NCBI RefSeq assembly: GCF_044547355.1
Contig: NZ_JBIUAG010000022.1
Coordinates: forward strand, 105,557-169,556
Direction: 5' to 3'
Origin: Kutzneria sp044547355
Lineage (GTDB): Bacteria; Actinomycetota; Actinomycetes; Mycobacteriales; Pseudonocardiaceae
DNA: 64,000 nucleotides
Below, one piece after another: positions 9,163-17,150 of the stretch; the stretch's first letter is position 1, and each line of letters begins with the position of its first letter. The notes below the pieces were generated by a model. That model saw nothing but the letters and a program-made list of their open reading frames with translations, did not search any database and had not been told where the DNA came from. Both the position numbers and the translations under genes were made by a program.

Positions 9163-9511
9163 TTTTCACTCGGCCGTCGGGGTTTGAGATTCGCGCGGTA
9201 GCCGACCGTGACACGGCCGTGTTGTTGGCGCAACGCCATCAGCCAGCGCAGATGGGCGGCGGTGGGCCGTTTGGGGCATAGCCGGCAAAATCACCCGGAC
9301 AGCCGCTAGGCCCCCGGGCGGCCCAACGGTTTCCGCCGATTCGGCTACCGTGCGCAGCGCGCGGCGGCGATCATCGCGGCAACCAGGACCGGCGCTGTGC
9401 CGGTCGGGTCGCCGAACTCCGCCGGTTCAAGAGGATTTCGCGTGGAAGTCGTCTCTTCCCGACCCCGGTACGCTGCCGGGCGGGTGGATCGTCGGCACGG
9501 GGAGGCTCACC
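9163..9511. other. Intergenic stretch without a recognisable gene
   Basis: No frame here gives a believable protein. The stretch holds several small GC-rich inverted motifs but no clear terminator with a stem above ten pairs. It should contain the promoter of the Uma2-family gene; its ribosome-binding site GGAGG is at 9501-9505. Confidence 0.4.
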
Positions 9512-10072
9512 ATGGGAAGTGTTCCTGCATTTCCCCACGGTAGGCCGCTGACGCGGGCGGACCTGGAGGCGATGCCAGATGATGGGCACCGCTACGAACT
9601 CGTGGACGGGACGCTCGTCATGAGCCCGTCGCCCCGTCCATTGCACCAGCGCATCGTCGCGCGACTGCTGATCGCGCTGACGATGAACTGCCCGGAGCAC
9701 CTGGAGGTGCTGCCGGCCCCCGTCGATGTCGTGCTGTCCGACAACACCGTGTTCATCCCGGACGTGGTGATCGGCCGGCGCGAGGACTTCACCCCGACGC
9801 ATCTGGCCGGCGTGCCGGAGCTGGTGGTGGAGGTGCTGTCGCCGAGCACCCGGCTGGTCGACCTGAAACTCAAGCGGGCCAAGTACCAGGAGGCGGGCTG
9901 CCCGAACTACTGGCTGGTGGATCCGGCGCTGCCGGAACTGCGCTGCCTGGCCCTGCGGGACGGGGTGTACAGCCAGATCCTGTCCGTGGTCGGCGACGAG
10001 ATCGTCGAGGTGTGCGAGCCGTTCCCGACGCTGCTCAGCCCCGCTCAGCTGGTGGCGCCGCACGGTCGCTGA
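9512..10072 (+). CDS. Uma2-family (DUF820) endonuclease-like protein
   Basis: This 186-residue protein starts at an ATG seven bases after GGAGG. It shows the Uma2 pattern of a PD-(D/E)XK nuclease fold: GHRYELVDGTLVMSPSP, then PDVVIGRRED, ELVVEVLSPSTR and KRAKYQEAGCPNYWLVDP, which supply the Asp, Glu and Lys residues of the presumed active site. Members are abundant in cyanobacteria and actinomycetes, often in many copies per genome, and their cellular role is not established. No mobile-element partner lies beside it. Family assignment is secure; nuclease activity is inferred from the fold. Confidence 0.88.
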   Translation: MGSVPAFPHGRPLTRADLEAMPDDGHRYELVDGTLVMSPSPRPLHQRIVARLLIALTMNCPEHLEVLPAPVDVVLSDNTVFIPDVVIGRREDFTPTHLAGVPELVVEVLSPSTRLVDLKLKRAKYQEAGCPNYWLVDPALPELRCLALRDGVYSQILSVVGDEIVEVCEPFPTLLSPAQLVAPHGR

Positions 10073-10184
10073 CCGTCTCGGACTCCTCGGCGCGGCGCGG
10101 TTGTCTGGGCTGTCTGCGGTCGAACAGGCGGTGCAGGTAGATCGTCTTTCGGGGCGGTTTCTCGGCGTCTTGCGGTGTAGCCAT
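10035..10184 (-). CDS. Possible small basic protein, antisense to the Uma2 3' end
   Basis: A 49-codon frame begins with an ATG that follows ATGGAGCG and reads MATPQDAEKPPRKTIYLHRL. It is rich in Arg and Pro and overlaps the Uma2 gene end-to-end by 38 bases. No family is recognised. The ribosome-binding site and the ordered start give it slight support, but in DNA this rich in G and C such a frame can arise by chance. Confidence 0.25.
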   Translation of the reverse strand: MATPQDAEKPPRKTIYLHRLFDRRQPRQPRRAEESETVSDRAAPPAERG

Positions 10185-10436
10185 CGCTCCATGATGCCCG
10201 CGGTGATCTTGACTTCGGCCCGGATCACGCCTCGGCGCGGCGACCGGCCCGCGACCGTCGCCAAGCGGCCGGCGGCCGGTTCGGCCCGACTGATCATGCC
10301 GAACGGCCATATCTGCCCGAAAGAACCCGGCCCCGACTTGACGAGCCGGCGTCGCCTCTCGTAGACGGGGGTCGGCTCGCCAGCGGCTCCGCCCCGCCCG
10401 AGCGGTCGAACAACCGCCTCAGGACGGAGTGCACGC

Positions 10437-10745
10437 GTGCGTCTCACCGGACGCCGGCTGACCGCCGGCTTTGCCGTCGCCCCACTGGTTGTCGCGGCCA
10501 TCGCCGCGCCGGCCGCCCAAGCCCGAACGGCAGCTACCTCGACAACCTTGAGCGCACCCTTCCCCTCAAGGCCGGCCAGCGCGTGTCGCTGACGTGGCGC
10601 GGCGGCGTGATCGCGCCGGCACCGGCCACTGTGGACGGTCCCTGCTGGCTGTGCCGCGACGGCGACACCGATGTCTCGGGCGACACCGGGCAGTGCAGCG
10701 ACGGCCCGACCGGCCTCGGCACGCCGAACGGACTCGGGGCCTGTA
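10437..10745 (+). pseudogene. Decayed secreted-protein gene (frameshifted after the signal peptide)
   Basis: A GTG at 10437, preceded by GGACGGAG, encodes a clean signal peptide (MRLTGRRLTAGFAVAPLVVA and on to an APAAQA cleavage region). The same frame then runs into unrelated sequence and stops at 10590. The continuation lies in another frame from about 10526: it reads NGSYLDNLERTLPLKAGQRV, SLTWRGG and a Cys-rich part with CWLC, and looks like natural protein. A small deletion around 10520 explains both. The gene therefore appears broken close to its signal cleavage site. The family is not recognised. It ends just before a strong terminator, as a real gene would. Confidence 0.6.
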
Positions 10746-10753
10746 AACAGGAA

Positions 10754-10790
10754 AGACGCGGGTGGCGCGCTGTCAGCGCCACCCGCGTCT
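10754..10790. terminator. Bidirectional terminator hairpin
   Basis: A perfect 15-base-pair stem (arms beginning AGACGCGGGTGGCGC) with a 7-base loop sits between the broken secreted-protein gene and the 3' end of the convergent L,D-transpeptidase gene. It can stop transcription from both sides. Confidence 0.85.
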
Positions 10791-10794
10791 CATC

Positions 10795-11235
10795 TCACGA
10801 CACTACCTGAACCACGTCACCCGGTTGCAGGGCAACGTAGAACTGGGCGGCCGCGCTCGGCGACAGGTGCACACATCCGTGCGAGGGCACGTTCAGACTG
10901 CCCTGGTGGAAGGCGTCACCGCCGTTGAAGAACACCGAATACGGCATCGGCGCGTTGTTGAAGATGGTGCTGCGGTGGTGCAGATCCTTGAACGTCACGC
11001 GGAATGTGCCCGGATCCGTCGGCGCGGTCGCCATGCCGGGCATCGCCGGCACCGGTCCGTAGGTCACGGCTCCGCCGCGCATCAGCCACGCCTGGTGCGT
11101 CGACAGGTCGACGCAGGCCCGCGCGGCCGCGGAACACGGGGCCGACGGCGCGGCCTGAGCCGGCGCCGCCAACGCCCAGACGGCACACCCAGCGGCGATC
11201 GTCGCGCCCACAGCCAACTTCGCTGTACTGGTCAT
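10795..11235 (-). CDS. Secreted L,D-transpeptidase (YkuD domain)
   Basis: This 146-residue protein has an N-terminal signal peptide (cleavage near AQA, residues 26-28) and a compact YkuD domain. The catalytic motif SHGCVHLS places His119 and Cys121, preceded by the usual FHQGSLNVP segment. These enzymes make 3-3 cross-links between meso-diaminopimelate residues of peptidoglycan, or attach proteins to it. At this length it lacks the extra N-terminal Ig-like domains of mycobacterial LdtA/LdtB. The ATG at 11235 is chosen because the signal peptide starts there and GGAGG lies upstream; longer in-frame starts have no such site. Confidence 0.88.
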   Translation of the reverse strand: MTSTAKLAVGATIAAGCAVWALAAPAQAAPSAPCSAAARACVDLSTHQAWLMRGGAVTYGPVPAMPGMATAPTDPGTFRVTFKDLHHRSTIFNNAPMPYSVFFNGGDAFHQGSLNVPSHGCVHLSPSAAAQFYVALQPGDVVQVVS

Positions 11236-11531
11236 GAATTTCTCGCCTCCGTCCTCAACGGAGGAGCTACCCCACGGCCACGGAGCCCAAACACGAGAAC
11301 GTGGCCGCGCGCCCCCGACCTGCGCGCGGCCACGTCGTTCACCCGCACCGACCCGGGTATGCCCACTTCGGAAGATCGACAAACCAGGAATAAATTTCCC
11401 GTTGCCGTCAAGTGCTGTGACCACCCGGGTTCAGATGTCCACAAAGGACACGGCCGGCGGTCGCGCTGCACGGCCGGGAACTCGCGGCTAGCGTGGCTGG
11501 CTCAACTCCAACGACGTCGAACGGAGACTCC

Positions 11532-11825
11532 ATGCTCACGCTCACGCCGACCGCCGTGGAGGTCGTGCGCAGCCTGACCAGCGACGACGGCGTGCCCGAG
11601 GGAACCGGGCTGCGCATCGCCAACCAGGACGGCCGCCTCGCACTCGCCCTGGCTCCCCAACCGGACGACGCCGACCGCGTGATCTCCGGTGAGGGCGCGC
11701 GACTGTTCCTCGACGACTCGGCCGCCGCCTACCTGGACGACAAGATCCTCGACGCCGCCGTGGACGACCAGGGCAACCCCACGTTCACGCTGGCCAGCCA
11801 GCAACCGCCGACCGCCGCGCCGTAG
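11532..11825 (+). CDS. HesB/IscA-fold protein lacking all cysteines
   Basis: This 97-residue protein matches the HesB/IscA-like fold at its start (LTLTPTAVEVVRSL) and in the following GTGLRI and GARLFLDDSAAAYLDD segments, the latter corresponding to the region where IscA proteins hold their cluster. True IscA proteins use three conserved cysteines for an iron-sulfur cluster; this protein has none at all. It is therefore unlikely to be an iron-sulfur carrier. Proteins of this sort are often annotated as iron-sulfur assembly proteins in actinomycetes by fold alone. GGAGACTCC lies just before the ATG. The function is unknown. Confidence 0.7.
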   Translation: MLTLTPTAVEVVRSLTSDDGVPEGTGLRIANQDGRLALALAPQPDDADRVISGEGARLFLDDSAAAYLDDKILDAAVDDQGNPTFTLASQQPPTAAP

Positions 11826-11851
11826 CGGCCCGGCGCCTCAGACAACGCGAA

Positions 11852-11887
11852 CGCCACGTGCGCGGCCGCCGGGCCGTGCACGTGGCG
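11852..11887. terminator. Convergent terminator hairpin
   Basis: Ten-base arms CGCCACGTGC / GCACGTGGCG enclose a second small GC stem. The hairpin lies between two genes that end towards each other (the HesB-like gene and the DUF4383 gene) and should serve both. Confidence 0.8.
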
Positions 11888-11901
11888 CGTCGTGCGTCAG
11901 G

Positions 11902-12324
11902 TCAGTGGCGGTCGGAGCCCATGAACGGGGCGGCGACCATGAGCGCGCACATGGCGCTGATGCTCAGGACCACGATGTGCAGGATGTGGTCGGCGAGGTT
12001 GAGGCCCAGCGAGTCCGGGATGGCCACGCCGTAGCAGAAGAAGCCGGAGAACACGGCGAACTGGAGCATCGCCCAGATCGCGGTCAGCCTGCGCACGAAC
12101 GAGGTGATCACGCCGACCACGCCGAAGATCACCAGCAGCAGGCTGTGCAGCGGGCTGAGCGCGAAGCCGAGGAAGGTGACGTCCGGCGTCGCGTCGCCGA
12201 GCGAACCGCCGTGGCCGAGCACCAGCCCGGCGACGCCGATGACGGCGATGAGCACGCCGACCACCCCGAAGATCAGTCGCGGCACGCGCGAGTGGTCGAC
12301 CATCTCCTCCGCCTTTCGGGACAC
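11902..12324 (-). CDS. DUF4383-like four-helix membrane protein
   Basis: This 140-residue protein has four hydrophobic segments (about residues 16-37, 49-72, 84-104 and 110-132) with short loops, the layout of actinobacterial DUF4383 proteins. GFALSPLHSLLLVIFGVVG fits the family's second helix. The function is unknown. The frame opens at GTG 12324; an ATG at 12303 follows GGAGGAG directly, which is too close for a normal ribosome-binding site, so the start is uncertain by seven codons. Confidence 0.75.
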   Translation of the reverse strand: MSRKAEEMVDHSRVPRLIFGVVGVLIAVIGVAGLVLGHGGSLGDATPDVTFLGFALSPLHSLLLVIFGVVGVITSFVRRLTAIWAMLQFAVFSGFFCYGVAIPDSLGLNLADHILHIVVLSISAMCALMVAAPFMGSDRH

Positions 12325-12459
12325 CAGTGGATCTCAGTCGGGGATCCTCGCACAGTCCACGTGAGCGCTTGTGCCGACCCCGCCATCCACCGATCGGTTG
12401 ACCCCGGTCTGATCACCCGGTCGATCCCGTGACAGCGCCGCACAAGCGACGCTTGTCCC

Positions 12460-13374
12460 ATGGACGTCATCGAGATCGAGCACCTCCACAAGCGTTACCG
12501 GGATCACGTCGCCGTGCAGGACGTGTCGTTCACCGTCCAGAAGGGCGAGATCTTCGGCGTGCTCGGCCCGAACGGGGCCGGCAAGACCACCACCGTGGAG
12601 TGCGTCTCCGGCCTGCGGGTGGCCGACGGCGGCTCGATCCGAGTGCTCGGCCTGGACCCGCACCGCGACCACGACCGGCTGACCGGCCGCGTCGGCGTGC
12701 AGCTTCAGGAGAGCCAGCTGCCGGAGAAGATGCGGGTCAAGGAGGCTCTGAAGCTCTACGGCTCGTTCTACCCCGACCCGATGGACTGGCGGCAGCTGCT
12801 GGACGACTGGGGCCTGGCCGAGAAGGCCGACGCCCCGTTCGGCAAGCTCTCCGGCGGCCAGAAGCAGCGCCTGTTCATCGCGCTGGCGCTGATCGGCAAG
12901 CCGGAGATCGCGGTGCTCGACGAGCTCACCACCGGCCTGGACCCGGCGGCCCGCCGCGACACCTGGGGGCTGGTCGAGGACATCCGGGCCCGCGGCGTCA
13001 CCGTGTTGCTCGTCACGCACTTCATGGCCGAGGCCGAGCGGCTGTGCGACCGGGTCGCCGTCATCGACCGCGGCCGGGTGATCGCCCTGGACACGCCGGC
13101 CGGCCTGGTCTCGTCGCTGGCCGTCGAGCAGCGCATCCGGTTCCGGCCGAGCGTGCCCGTGCCCGACGGCCTGCTCAGCGACCTGCCCGAGGTCACCTCG
13201 ATCCGCGAGGTCGGCCCGCAGCTGGAGGTGTCCGGCACCGGCGACCTGCTCCAGGCCGTCACGTCGGTGCTGGCCCGCAACCGGATCGTGGCCGCCGACC
13301 TGCGGGTGGAGCAGGCCAGCCTGGACGACGCCTTCGTCGCGCTGACCGGTCGCAAGGTCGAAGAGGCGCACTGA
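12460..13374 (+). CDS. ABC exporter ATP-binding protein (DrrA-like)
   Basis: This 304-residue protein has a Walker A motif GPNGAGKT at 36-43, the signature LSGGQ at 130-134, Walker B EIAVLDE at 149-155, and the TTGLDP and VLLVTH motifs. The extra C-terminal region of about 90 residues, ending in a DDAFVALTG motif, is typical of drug and ABC-2 exporters. It works with the permease encoded 125 bases downstream. A NarL-type histidine kinase and response regulator follow immediately, an arrangement in which the kinase often senses the drug or envelope stress and the regulator drives the exporter genes. The substrate is not known. Confidence 0.92.
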   Translation: MDVIEIEHLHKRYRDHVAVQDVSFTVQKGEIFGVLGPNGAGKTTTVECVSGLRVADGGSIRVLGLDPHRDHDRLTGRVGVQLQESQLPEKMRVKEALKLYGSFYPDPMDWRQLLDDWGLAEKADAPFGKLSGGQKQRLFIALALIGKPEIAVLDELTTGLDPAARRDTWGLVEDIRARGVTVLLVTHFMAEAERLCDRVAVIDRGRVIALDTPAGLVSSLAVEQRIRFRPSVPVPDGLLSDLPEVTSIREVGPQLEVSGTGDLLQAVTSVLARNRIVAADLRVEQASLDDAFVALTGRKVEEAH

Positions 13375-13499
13375 AGCCCGCCCGCCCACCAACCGGCCGC
13401 ACAGAACCACTACGGCCCGACCCGGGTCTCATCGCGCGGAACTCCGGGCGACGCCCTGACGGCCGCCACCCCACGACCGATCTTCGAGGAGACCGACCG

Positions 13500-14219
13500 A
13501 TGAGCGCCCAGATGCGCATCACCGCCAGCGAACTGCGCCTGTACCTGCGGGAACCGAGCGCCGTCGCGGCCACGCTCGCCCTGCCGCTGCTGATCATCGT
13601 GGCCTTCGGCCTGGTGATCGACCCGGCCGAGCACGATCCGATCGTCACCTACTTCCCGGGCCTGGCGATCTCGTTCTCGCTGGCCGTCCTGTCGCTGAAC
13701 CTGATGCCGTCGATCCTGGCCGGCTACCGGGAGAAGGGCATCCTGCGCCGGCTCTACACCACGCCCGTGCACCCGTCCAAGGTCCTGATCGGACAGTTGC
13801 TGGTCAGCTGCACGGTCGCGGTGGCGCTGGCCGCGGTCGTGATCGGCGCGGGCACCGCCATCGGCTTCCCGCTGCCCGCACAACCGCTCGGTTTCGCGCT
13901 CGCCTTCGTGCTGGGCTGTGTGTCGCTGTTCTCGGTCGGCCTGCTGGTGGCCGCGATCGCGCCGACGGCCCGGATCGCCGGCGGCGTCGGCGGTTTCCTT
14001 TTCTTCGTCAGCATGTTCCTCGGCGGCGTGTTCACCCCGCGCGAGACGCTGCCCGGGTTCCTGGGCCAGATCGGCGACTACACGCCGCTGGGCGCGACCA
14101 TGGCCGCCATCCGCGACTCGTGGGCCGGCGACTTCCCGCAGCCGTTGCACCTGGCCGTGATGGCTACCATCACGGTGGTGTTCGGGCTGGCCTCGGCCCG
14201 GCTGTTCCGCTGGGAGTAG
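13500..14219 (+). CDS. ABC-2 type permease
   Basis: This 239-residue membrane protein has six hydrophobic segments and the ABC-2 C-terminal pattern GGVFTPRETLPGFLGQIGDYTPLG before the last helix. It starts with ATG at 13500, preceded by GAGGAGACCGACCG. It pairs with the ATPase just upstream, probably as a homodimer, and its stop lies six bases before the kinase gene, so all four genes appear to be one operon. Confidence 0.9.
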   Translation: MSAQMRITASELRLYLREPSAVAATLALPLLIIVAFGLVIDPAEHDPIVTYFPGLAISFSLAVLSLNLMPSILAGYREKGILRRLYTTPVHPSKVLIGQLLVSCTVAVALAAVVIGAGTAIGFPLPAQPLGFALAFVLGCVSLFSVGLLVAAIAPTARIAGGVGGFLFFVSMFLGGVFTPRETLPGFLGQIGDYTPLGATMAAIRDSWAGDFPQPLHLAVMATITVVFGLASARLFRWE

Positions 14220-14225
14220 CACGGC

Positions 14226-15335
14226 ATGACCGAGAGGGACCGGCTGATCTTCTGGGTCAGCGGCTACGTGCTGCTGGCCGTGTCCACCGTGCTGGCGCTG
14301 ACCGTGCCGCTGGGAAACCACCAGCCCGGCTGGGTCACGCTGGCCGTGGCCGGGGTGACCGCGCTGTGGCTGACGCGGACCCGGCTGGGCATGCCGCGCT
14401 GGCCGGTCCTCCAGTACGTCGTGTTGCTGGCGCTGATCATCGCGCTGCTGTGGACCAACTCCTGGTTCTCGCTGTTCGCGGCGATCGGCTTCGGCCAGGC
14501 GATCAACCTGCTGCCGACCCGCTGGATCGCCATCGGCGTCGGCGCCCAGGCCGTGCTGTCGGTGCTGGTGCAGCAGGTCGAGGGACAGGTGTGGTCGGTG
14601 CTGGCCAGCGTGATGCTGCCGATGATCTACGCGGGCGTGATGGTCGGGCGGCAGAGCGAGAAGCACCAGCGGACCAGCGAGGAGCTGGCCGAGGCGCTGG
14701 CCGAGAACAGCGGCCTGCACGAGCAGCTGCTGGTGCAGGCCCGGGAGGCCGGGGTGCTGGACGAACGGCAGCGGATGGCCAGGGAGATCCACGACACGCT
14801 GGCCCAGGGCCTGGCCGGCATCGTCACCCAGCTCCAGGCGGCCGAGCAGACCGGGGACCGCGAGCACCTGGACAAGGCCGCCCAGCTGGCCAGGGAAAGC
14901 CTGGTGCAGGCCCGCCGGTCGGTGCAGGCGCTGCGGCCGGAACCGTTGGAGGACAGCAGATTGGTCGACGCGGTGGCGGAACTGGCGGAGAACTGGTCGC
15001 GGGAGGCCGGCGTGCCGGCGACCGTGTCGACGGACGGGCCGCCGCGGCCGGTGACGCCGGACCGGGAGGTGGCGCTGTACCGGGTGGCGCAGGAGGCGCT
15101 GGCCAATGTGGCCAAGCACGCCGGCGCGTCCCGAGTGGGCGTCACCTTGTCCTATCTGGACGACCAGGTGGTGCTGGACGTGCGCGACGACGGCCGCGGG
15201 TTCTCCCGGGGGCGGGACGGGGGTTTCGGGTTGACCGTCATGCGGCAGCGGATGGACGGGGTCGGCGGCACCCTGGCCGTCGAGTCGGAGCCGGGGGCCG
15301 GCACCGCGATCTCGGCGAGCGTGCCCGGTGAGTGA
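14226..15335 (+). CDS. NarL-family sensor histidine kinase
   Basis: This 369-residue kinase has four or five N-terminal membrane helices (about residues 8-145) with short loops, so it senses within the membrane rather than through a large outside domain. A coiled-coil linker leads to the HisKA_3 motif RMAREIHDTLAQG, with His189 as the phosphorylation site. The ATPase domain shows YRVAQEALANVAKHA (N box), DDGRGF and GFGLTVMRQR. It ends eight bases inside the response regulator gene. It likely controls the ABC exporter upstream, in the style of LiaS or BceS-like stress sensors; the signal is unknown. Confidence 0.92.
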   Translation: MTERDRLIFWVSGYVLLAVSTVLALTVPLGNHQPGWVTLAVAGVTALWLTRTRLGMPRWPVLQYVVLLALIIALLWTNSWFSLFAAIGFGQAINLLPTRWIAIGVGAQAVLSVLVQQVEGQVWSVLASVMLPMIYAGVMVGRQSEKHQRTSEELAEALAENSGLHEQLLVQAREAGVLDERQRMAREIHDTLAQGLAGIVTQLQAAEQTGDREHLDKAAQLARESLVQARRSVQALRPEPLEDSRLVDAVAELAENWSREAGVPATVSTDGPPRPVTPDREVALYRVAQEALANVAKHAGASRVGVTLSYLDDQVVLDVRDDGRGFSRGRDGGFGLTVMRQRMDGVGGTLAVESEPGAGTAISASVPGE

Positions 15336-15960
15336 CCCGATCCGGCTGCTCATCGTCGACGACCACCCGGTCGTGCGCAACGGCCTGCACGGCATGTTCG
15401 CCGGGGACCCCGAGTTCGAGGTGGTGGGCGAGGCCGCCGACGGGGCCGAGGCCGTCGCCTACGCGCAATCGCTTGCGCCCCACGTCGTGCTGATGGACCT
15501 GCGCATGCCCGGCATGGACGGCGTAGCGGCGATCCGAAAGCTAGCAGCGCTAGCAGTCCCGTCCCGGGTGCTGGTCCTCACCACCTACGACACCGACAGC
15601 GACGTGCTGCCGGCCATCGAGGCCGGCGCCACCGGCTACCTGCTCAAGGACACCCCCCGCGCCGAGCTCCTGCGCGCCGTCCGCGCCGCCGCCCGGGGCG
15701 AGGCCGTGCTGTCCCCCACCGTCGCCACCAAGCTGCTCGGCCAGGTCCGCGCCCCGGCCAAGGACGACCTGAGCAAGCGGGAGCTAGAAGTCCTAGCACT
15801 GATAGCCAAGGGCGCCACCAACCGCGAGGCCGCCGCCCAGCTGTTCATCAGCGAGGCCACGGTCAAGACCCACCTACTGCACCTGTACGCCAAACTCGGC
15901 GTCTCCGACCGCGCCGCCGCCGTCGCCACCGCCTTCGCCCGCGGCCTGCTGCGGGGATGA
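15328..15960 (+). CDS. NarL/LuxR-family response regulator
   Basis: This 210-residue protein has a receiver domain with acidic residues Asp11 and Asp12, phospho-acceptor Asp57 (VVLMDLRMPG) and the conserved Lys in YLLKDTP. The C-terminal LuxR helix-turn-helix spans about residues 145-205 (LSKRELEVLALIAKGATNRE). It is translated by an overlap with the kinase and is its obvious partner. The first palindromic repeat after it may terminate the four-gene exporter operon. Confidence 0.93.
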   Translation: MSDPIRLLIVDDHPVVRNGLHGMFAGDPEFEVVGEAADGAEAVAYAQSLAPHVVLMDLRMPGMDGVAAIRKLAALAVPSRVLVLTTYDTDSDVLPAIEAGATGYLLKDTPRAELLRAVRAAARGEAVLSPTVATKLLGQVRAPAKDDLSKRELEVLALIAKGATNREAAAQLFISEATVKTHLLHLYAKLGVSDRAAAVATAFARGLLRG

Positions 15961-15966
15961 GTCGGC

Positions 15967-16003
15967 GTTCAACGTCATGAAGGGCCCCTTCCTGACGTTG
16001 AAC
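15967..16003. terminator. Palindromic intergenic repeat, family B copy 1
   Basis: GTTCAACGTCA and its exact complement TGACGTTGAAC enclose GAAGGG-C-CCCTTC, separated by one T/C mismatch. The 37-base element lies seven bases after the response-regulator stop. A second copy with the same core lies at 47090-47142, also beside gene ends, so it is a dispersed terminator-like repeat. Confidence 0.75.
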
Positions 16004-16181
16004 GAGAGGTTCGGTCCCTCGATCTTGAGCCGCCGCGCGGCCACGAACAGCGCCGCCGGCCGCCGCGCAACGGCCGCCCGGCCGAGCGCCGCGACGGCGA
16101 TTCCTCGCTCCACGCCAGCCTCGCGATTTCCGGCCCGAGGCTCTGACCTGCGCCGTATAGTCGGCAGCGGGGGTGGCCGCC

Positions 16182-16589
16182 ATGCCGACACCGGTCTTCG
16201 TGCTCACCGTTTCCACCGCCGTCCTGTGGGGCGTGGCGGCGATCCGGGTGTGGCTGGTCCTGCCCCAGCAGCGGCAGCCGCTGGCGGTGGCCTTCCTGGC
16301 GGTGCCGGTGGTCGGCCTGGTCTTCGTGGCCTTCGGCGGCCCGGCGGTCGGGAACATGGCGATGGGGCTGGCGACGGTGGTGGGCCTCGGGTTCTGGCTG
16401 CTCACCGGGCTCAAGCCCGAGCGGGCGGTGGAGTTCCCCGACGAAGAGCCGGAAGCGCGGGTCACGCACCGTAGCGGCGAGCTGCTGATGCGGCGGCAGC
16501 TGAGCGTGGTGGGGGCGGTGGCGCTGCTGATGGTGATCCTCGCCATCACCCTGCCCTGGCTTCGGGACGTGCCGTGGCTGAGCGGCTGA
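16182..16589 (+). CDS. Small membrane protein of unknown function
   Basis: This protein of about 135 residues has four hydrophobic segments (three in the first 75 residues, one near the C-terminus). The third and fourth are separated by a charged stretch with PDEEPEARVTHRSGEL. No family is recognised. ATG 16182 is chosen because GGGGG lies about eight bases upstream; a GTG at 16173 is an in-frame alternative. A TATAGT hexamer at 16156-16161 could be its -10 element. Confidence 0.6.
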   Translation: MPTPVFVLTVSTAVLWGVAAIRVWLVLPQQRQPLAVAFLAVPVVGLVFVAFGGPAVGNMAMGLATVVGLGFWLLTGLKPERAVEFPDEEPEARVTHRSGELLMRRQLSVVGAVALLMVILAITLPWLRDVPWLSG

Positions 16590-16593
16590 GCGC

Positions 16594-16599
16594 TAGGGT
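16594..16599 (+). promoter_or_regulatory. Probable -10 element TAGGGT of the FKBP gene
   Basis: TAGGGT lies 35 bases before the FKBP start codon. This hexamer is common as a -10 box in actinomycetes, and would put the transcript start near 16606 with a short leader containing GAGGAGAG. No good -35 is visible. Confidence 0.4.
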
Positions 16600-16633
16600 G
16601 GGGCGCACCTGAACACGTGAGGAGAGCTCCACC

Positions 16634-17008
16634 ATGGCGCTGGAAAAGCCCATTGTCGAACCGCACGACGGCACGGCCCCGACCGATCTGGTCATCGAGG
16701 ACATCACGGTCGGCGATGGCCCCGAGGCCACGCCCGGCCAGCTGGTGAACGTGCACTACGTGGGCGTGGCGCACTCGACCGGCGAGGAGTTCGACGCCTC
16801 CTGGAACCGCGGCCAGGCCTTCCAGTTCCCGCTCGGCGGCGGCCGGGTCATCCAGGGCTGGGACCGCGGCGTGGCCGGCATGAAGGTCGGCGGCCGGCGC
16901 AAGCTGGTCATCCCGCCGCACCTGGGCTACGGCGACCGCGGCGCCGGCGGCGTCATCAAGCCCGGCGAGACCCTGATCTTCGTCGTCGACCTCCTCGGCG
17001 TGAACTGA
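16634..17008 (+). CDS. FKBP-type peptidyl-prolyl cis-trans isomerase
   Basis: This 124-residue cytoplasmic protein is a single FKBP domain. VNVHYVGVAHSTGEEFDASW, FPLGGGRVIQGWDRGVAGM and GYGDRGAGGVIKPGETLIF carry the aromatic and acidic residues of the FKBP active pocket (Tyr, Phe, Asp, Val, Ile, Trp). It speeds proline isomerisation during protein folding. There is no signal peptide or lipobox. It stands alone, with a family A terminator 14 bases after the stop. Confidence 0.95.
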   Translation: MALEKPIVEPHDGTAPTDLVIEDITVGDGPEATPGQLVNVHYVGVAHSTGEEFDASWNRGQAFQFPLGGGRVIQGWDRGVAGMKVGGRRKLVIPPHLGYGDRGAGGVIKPGETLIFVVDLLGVN

Positions 17009-17022
17009 CCCCAGCGGTCACC

Positions 17023-17075
17023 GCTTGGAAGGGGGCCTTCCTCCACTCGGAGTGGAGGAAGGCCCCCTTCCAAGC
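17023..17075. terminator. Perfect 26-bp palindrome, family A copy 1
   Basis: Two exactly complementary 26-base arms, starting GCTTGGAAGGGGGCCTTCC, flank a single G. The element lies 14 bases after the FKBP stop and 75 bases after the convergent dipeptidase gene, so it can end both transcripts. A second copy at 58255-58307 differs by one pair in the stem, with both partners changed together. Confidence 0.85.
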
Positions 17076-17150
17076 GTCGCCGGTGGCGTGCACGTGCAGC
17101 GGCGGTACGGCCGTCCAGAGCAGTCAAGCGTCCGATTTGCCCGTTTACCG

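Noticed and set aside
17023..17075. Palindrome as an insertion-sequence end
   Set aside because: It is a single compact perfect hairpin next to gene ends, with no transposase or flanking target duplication.
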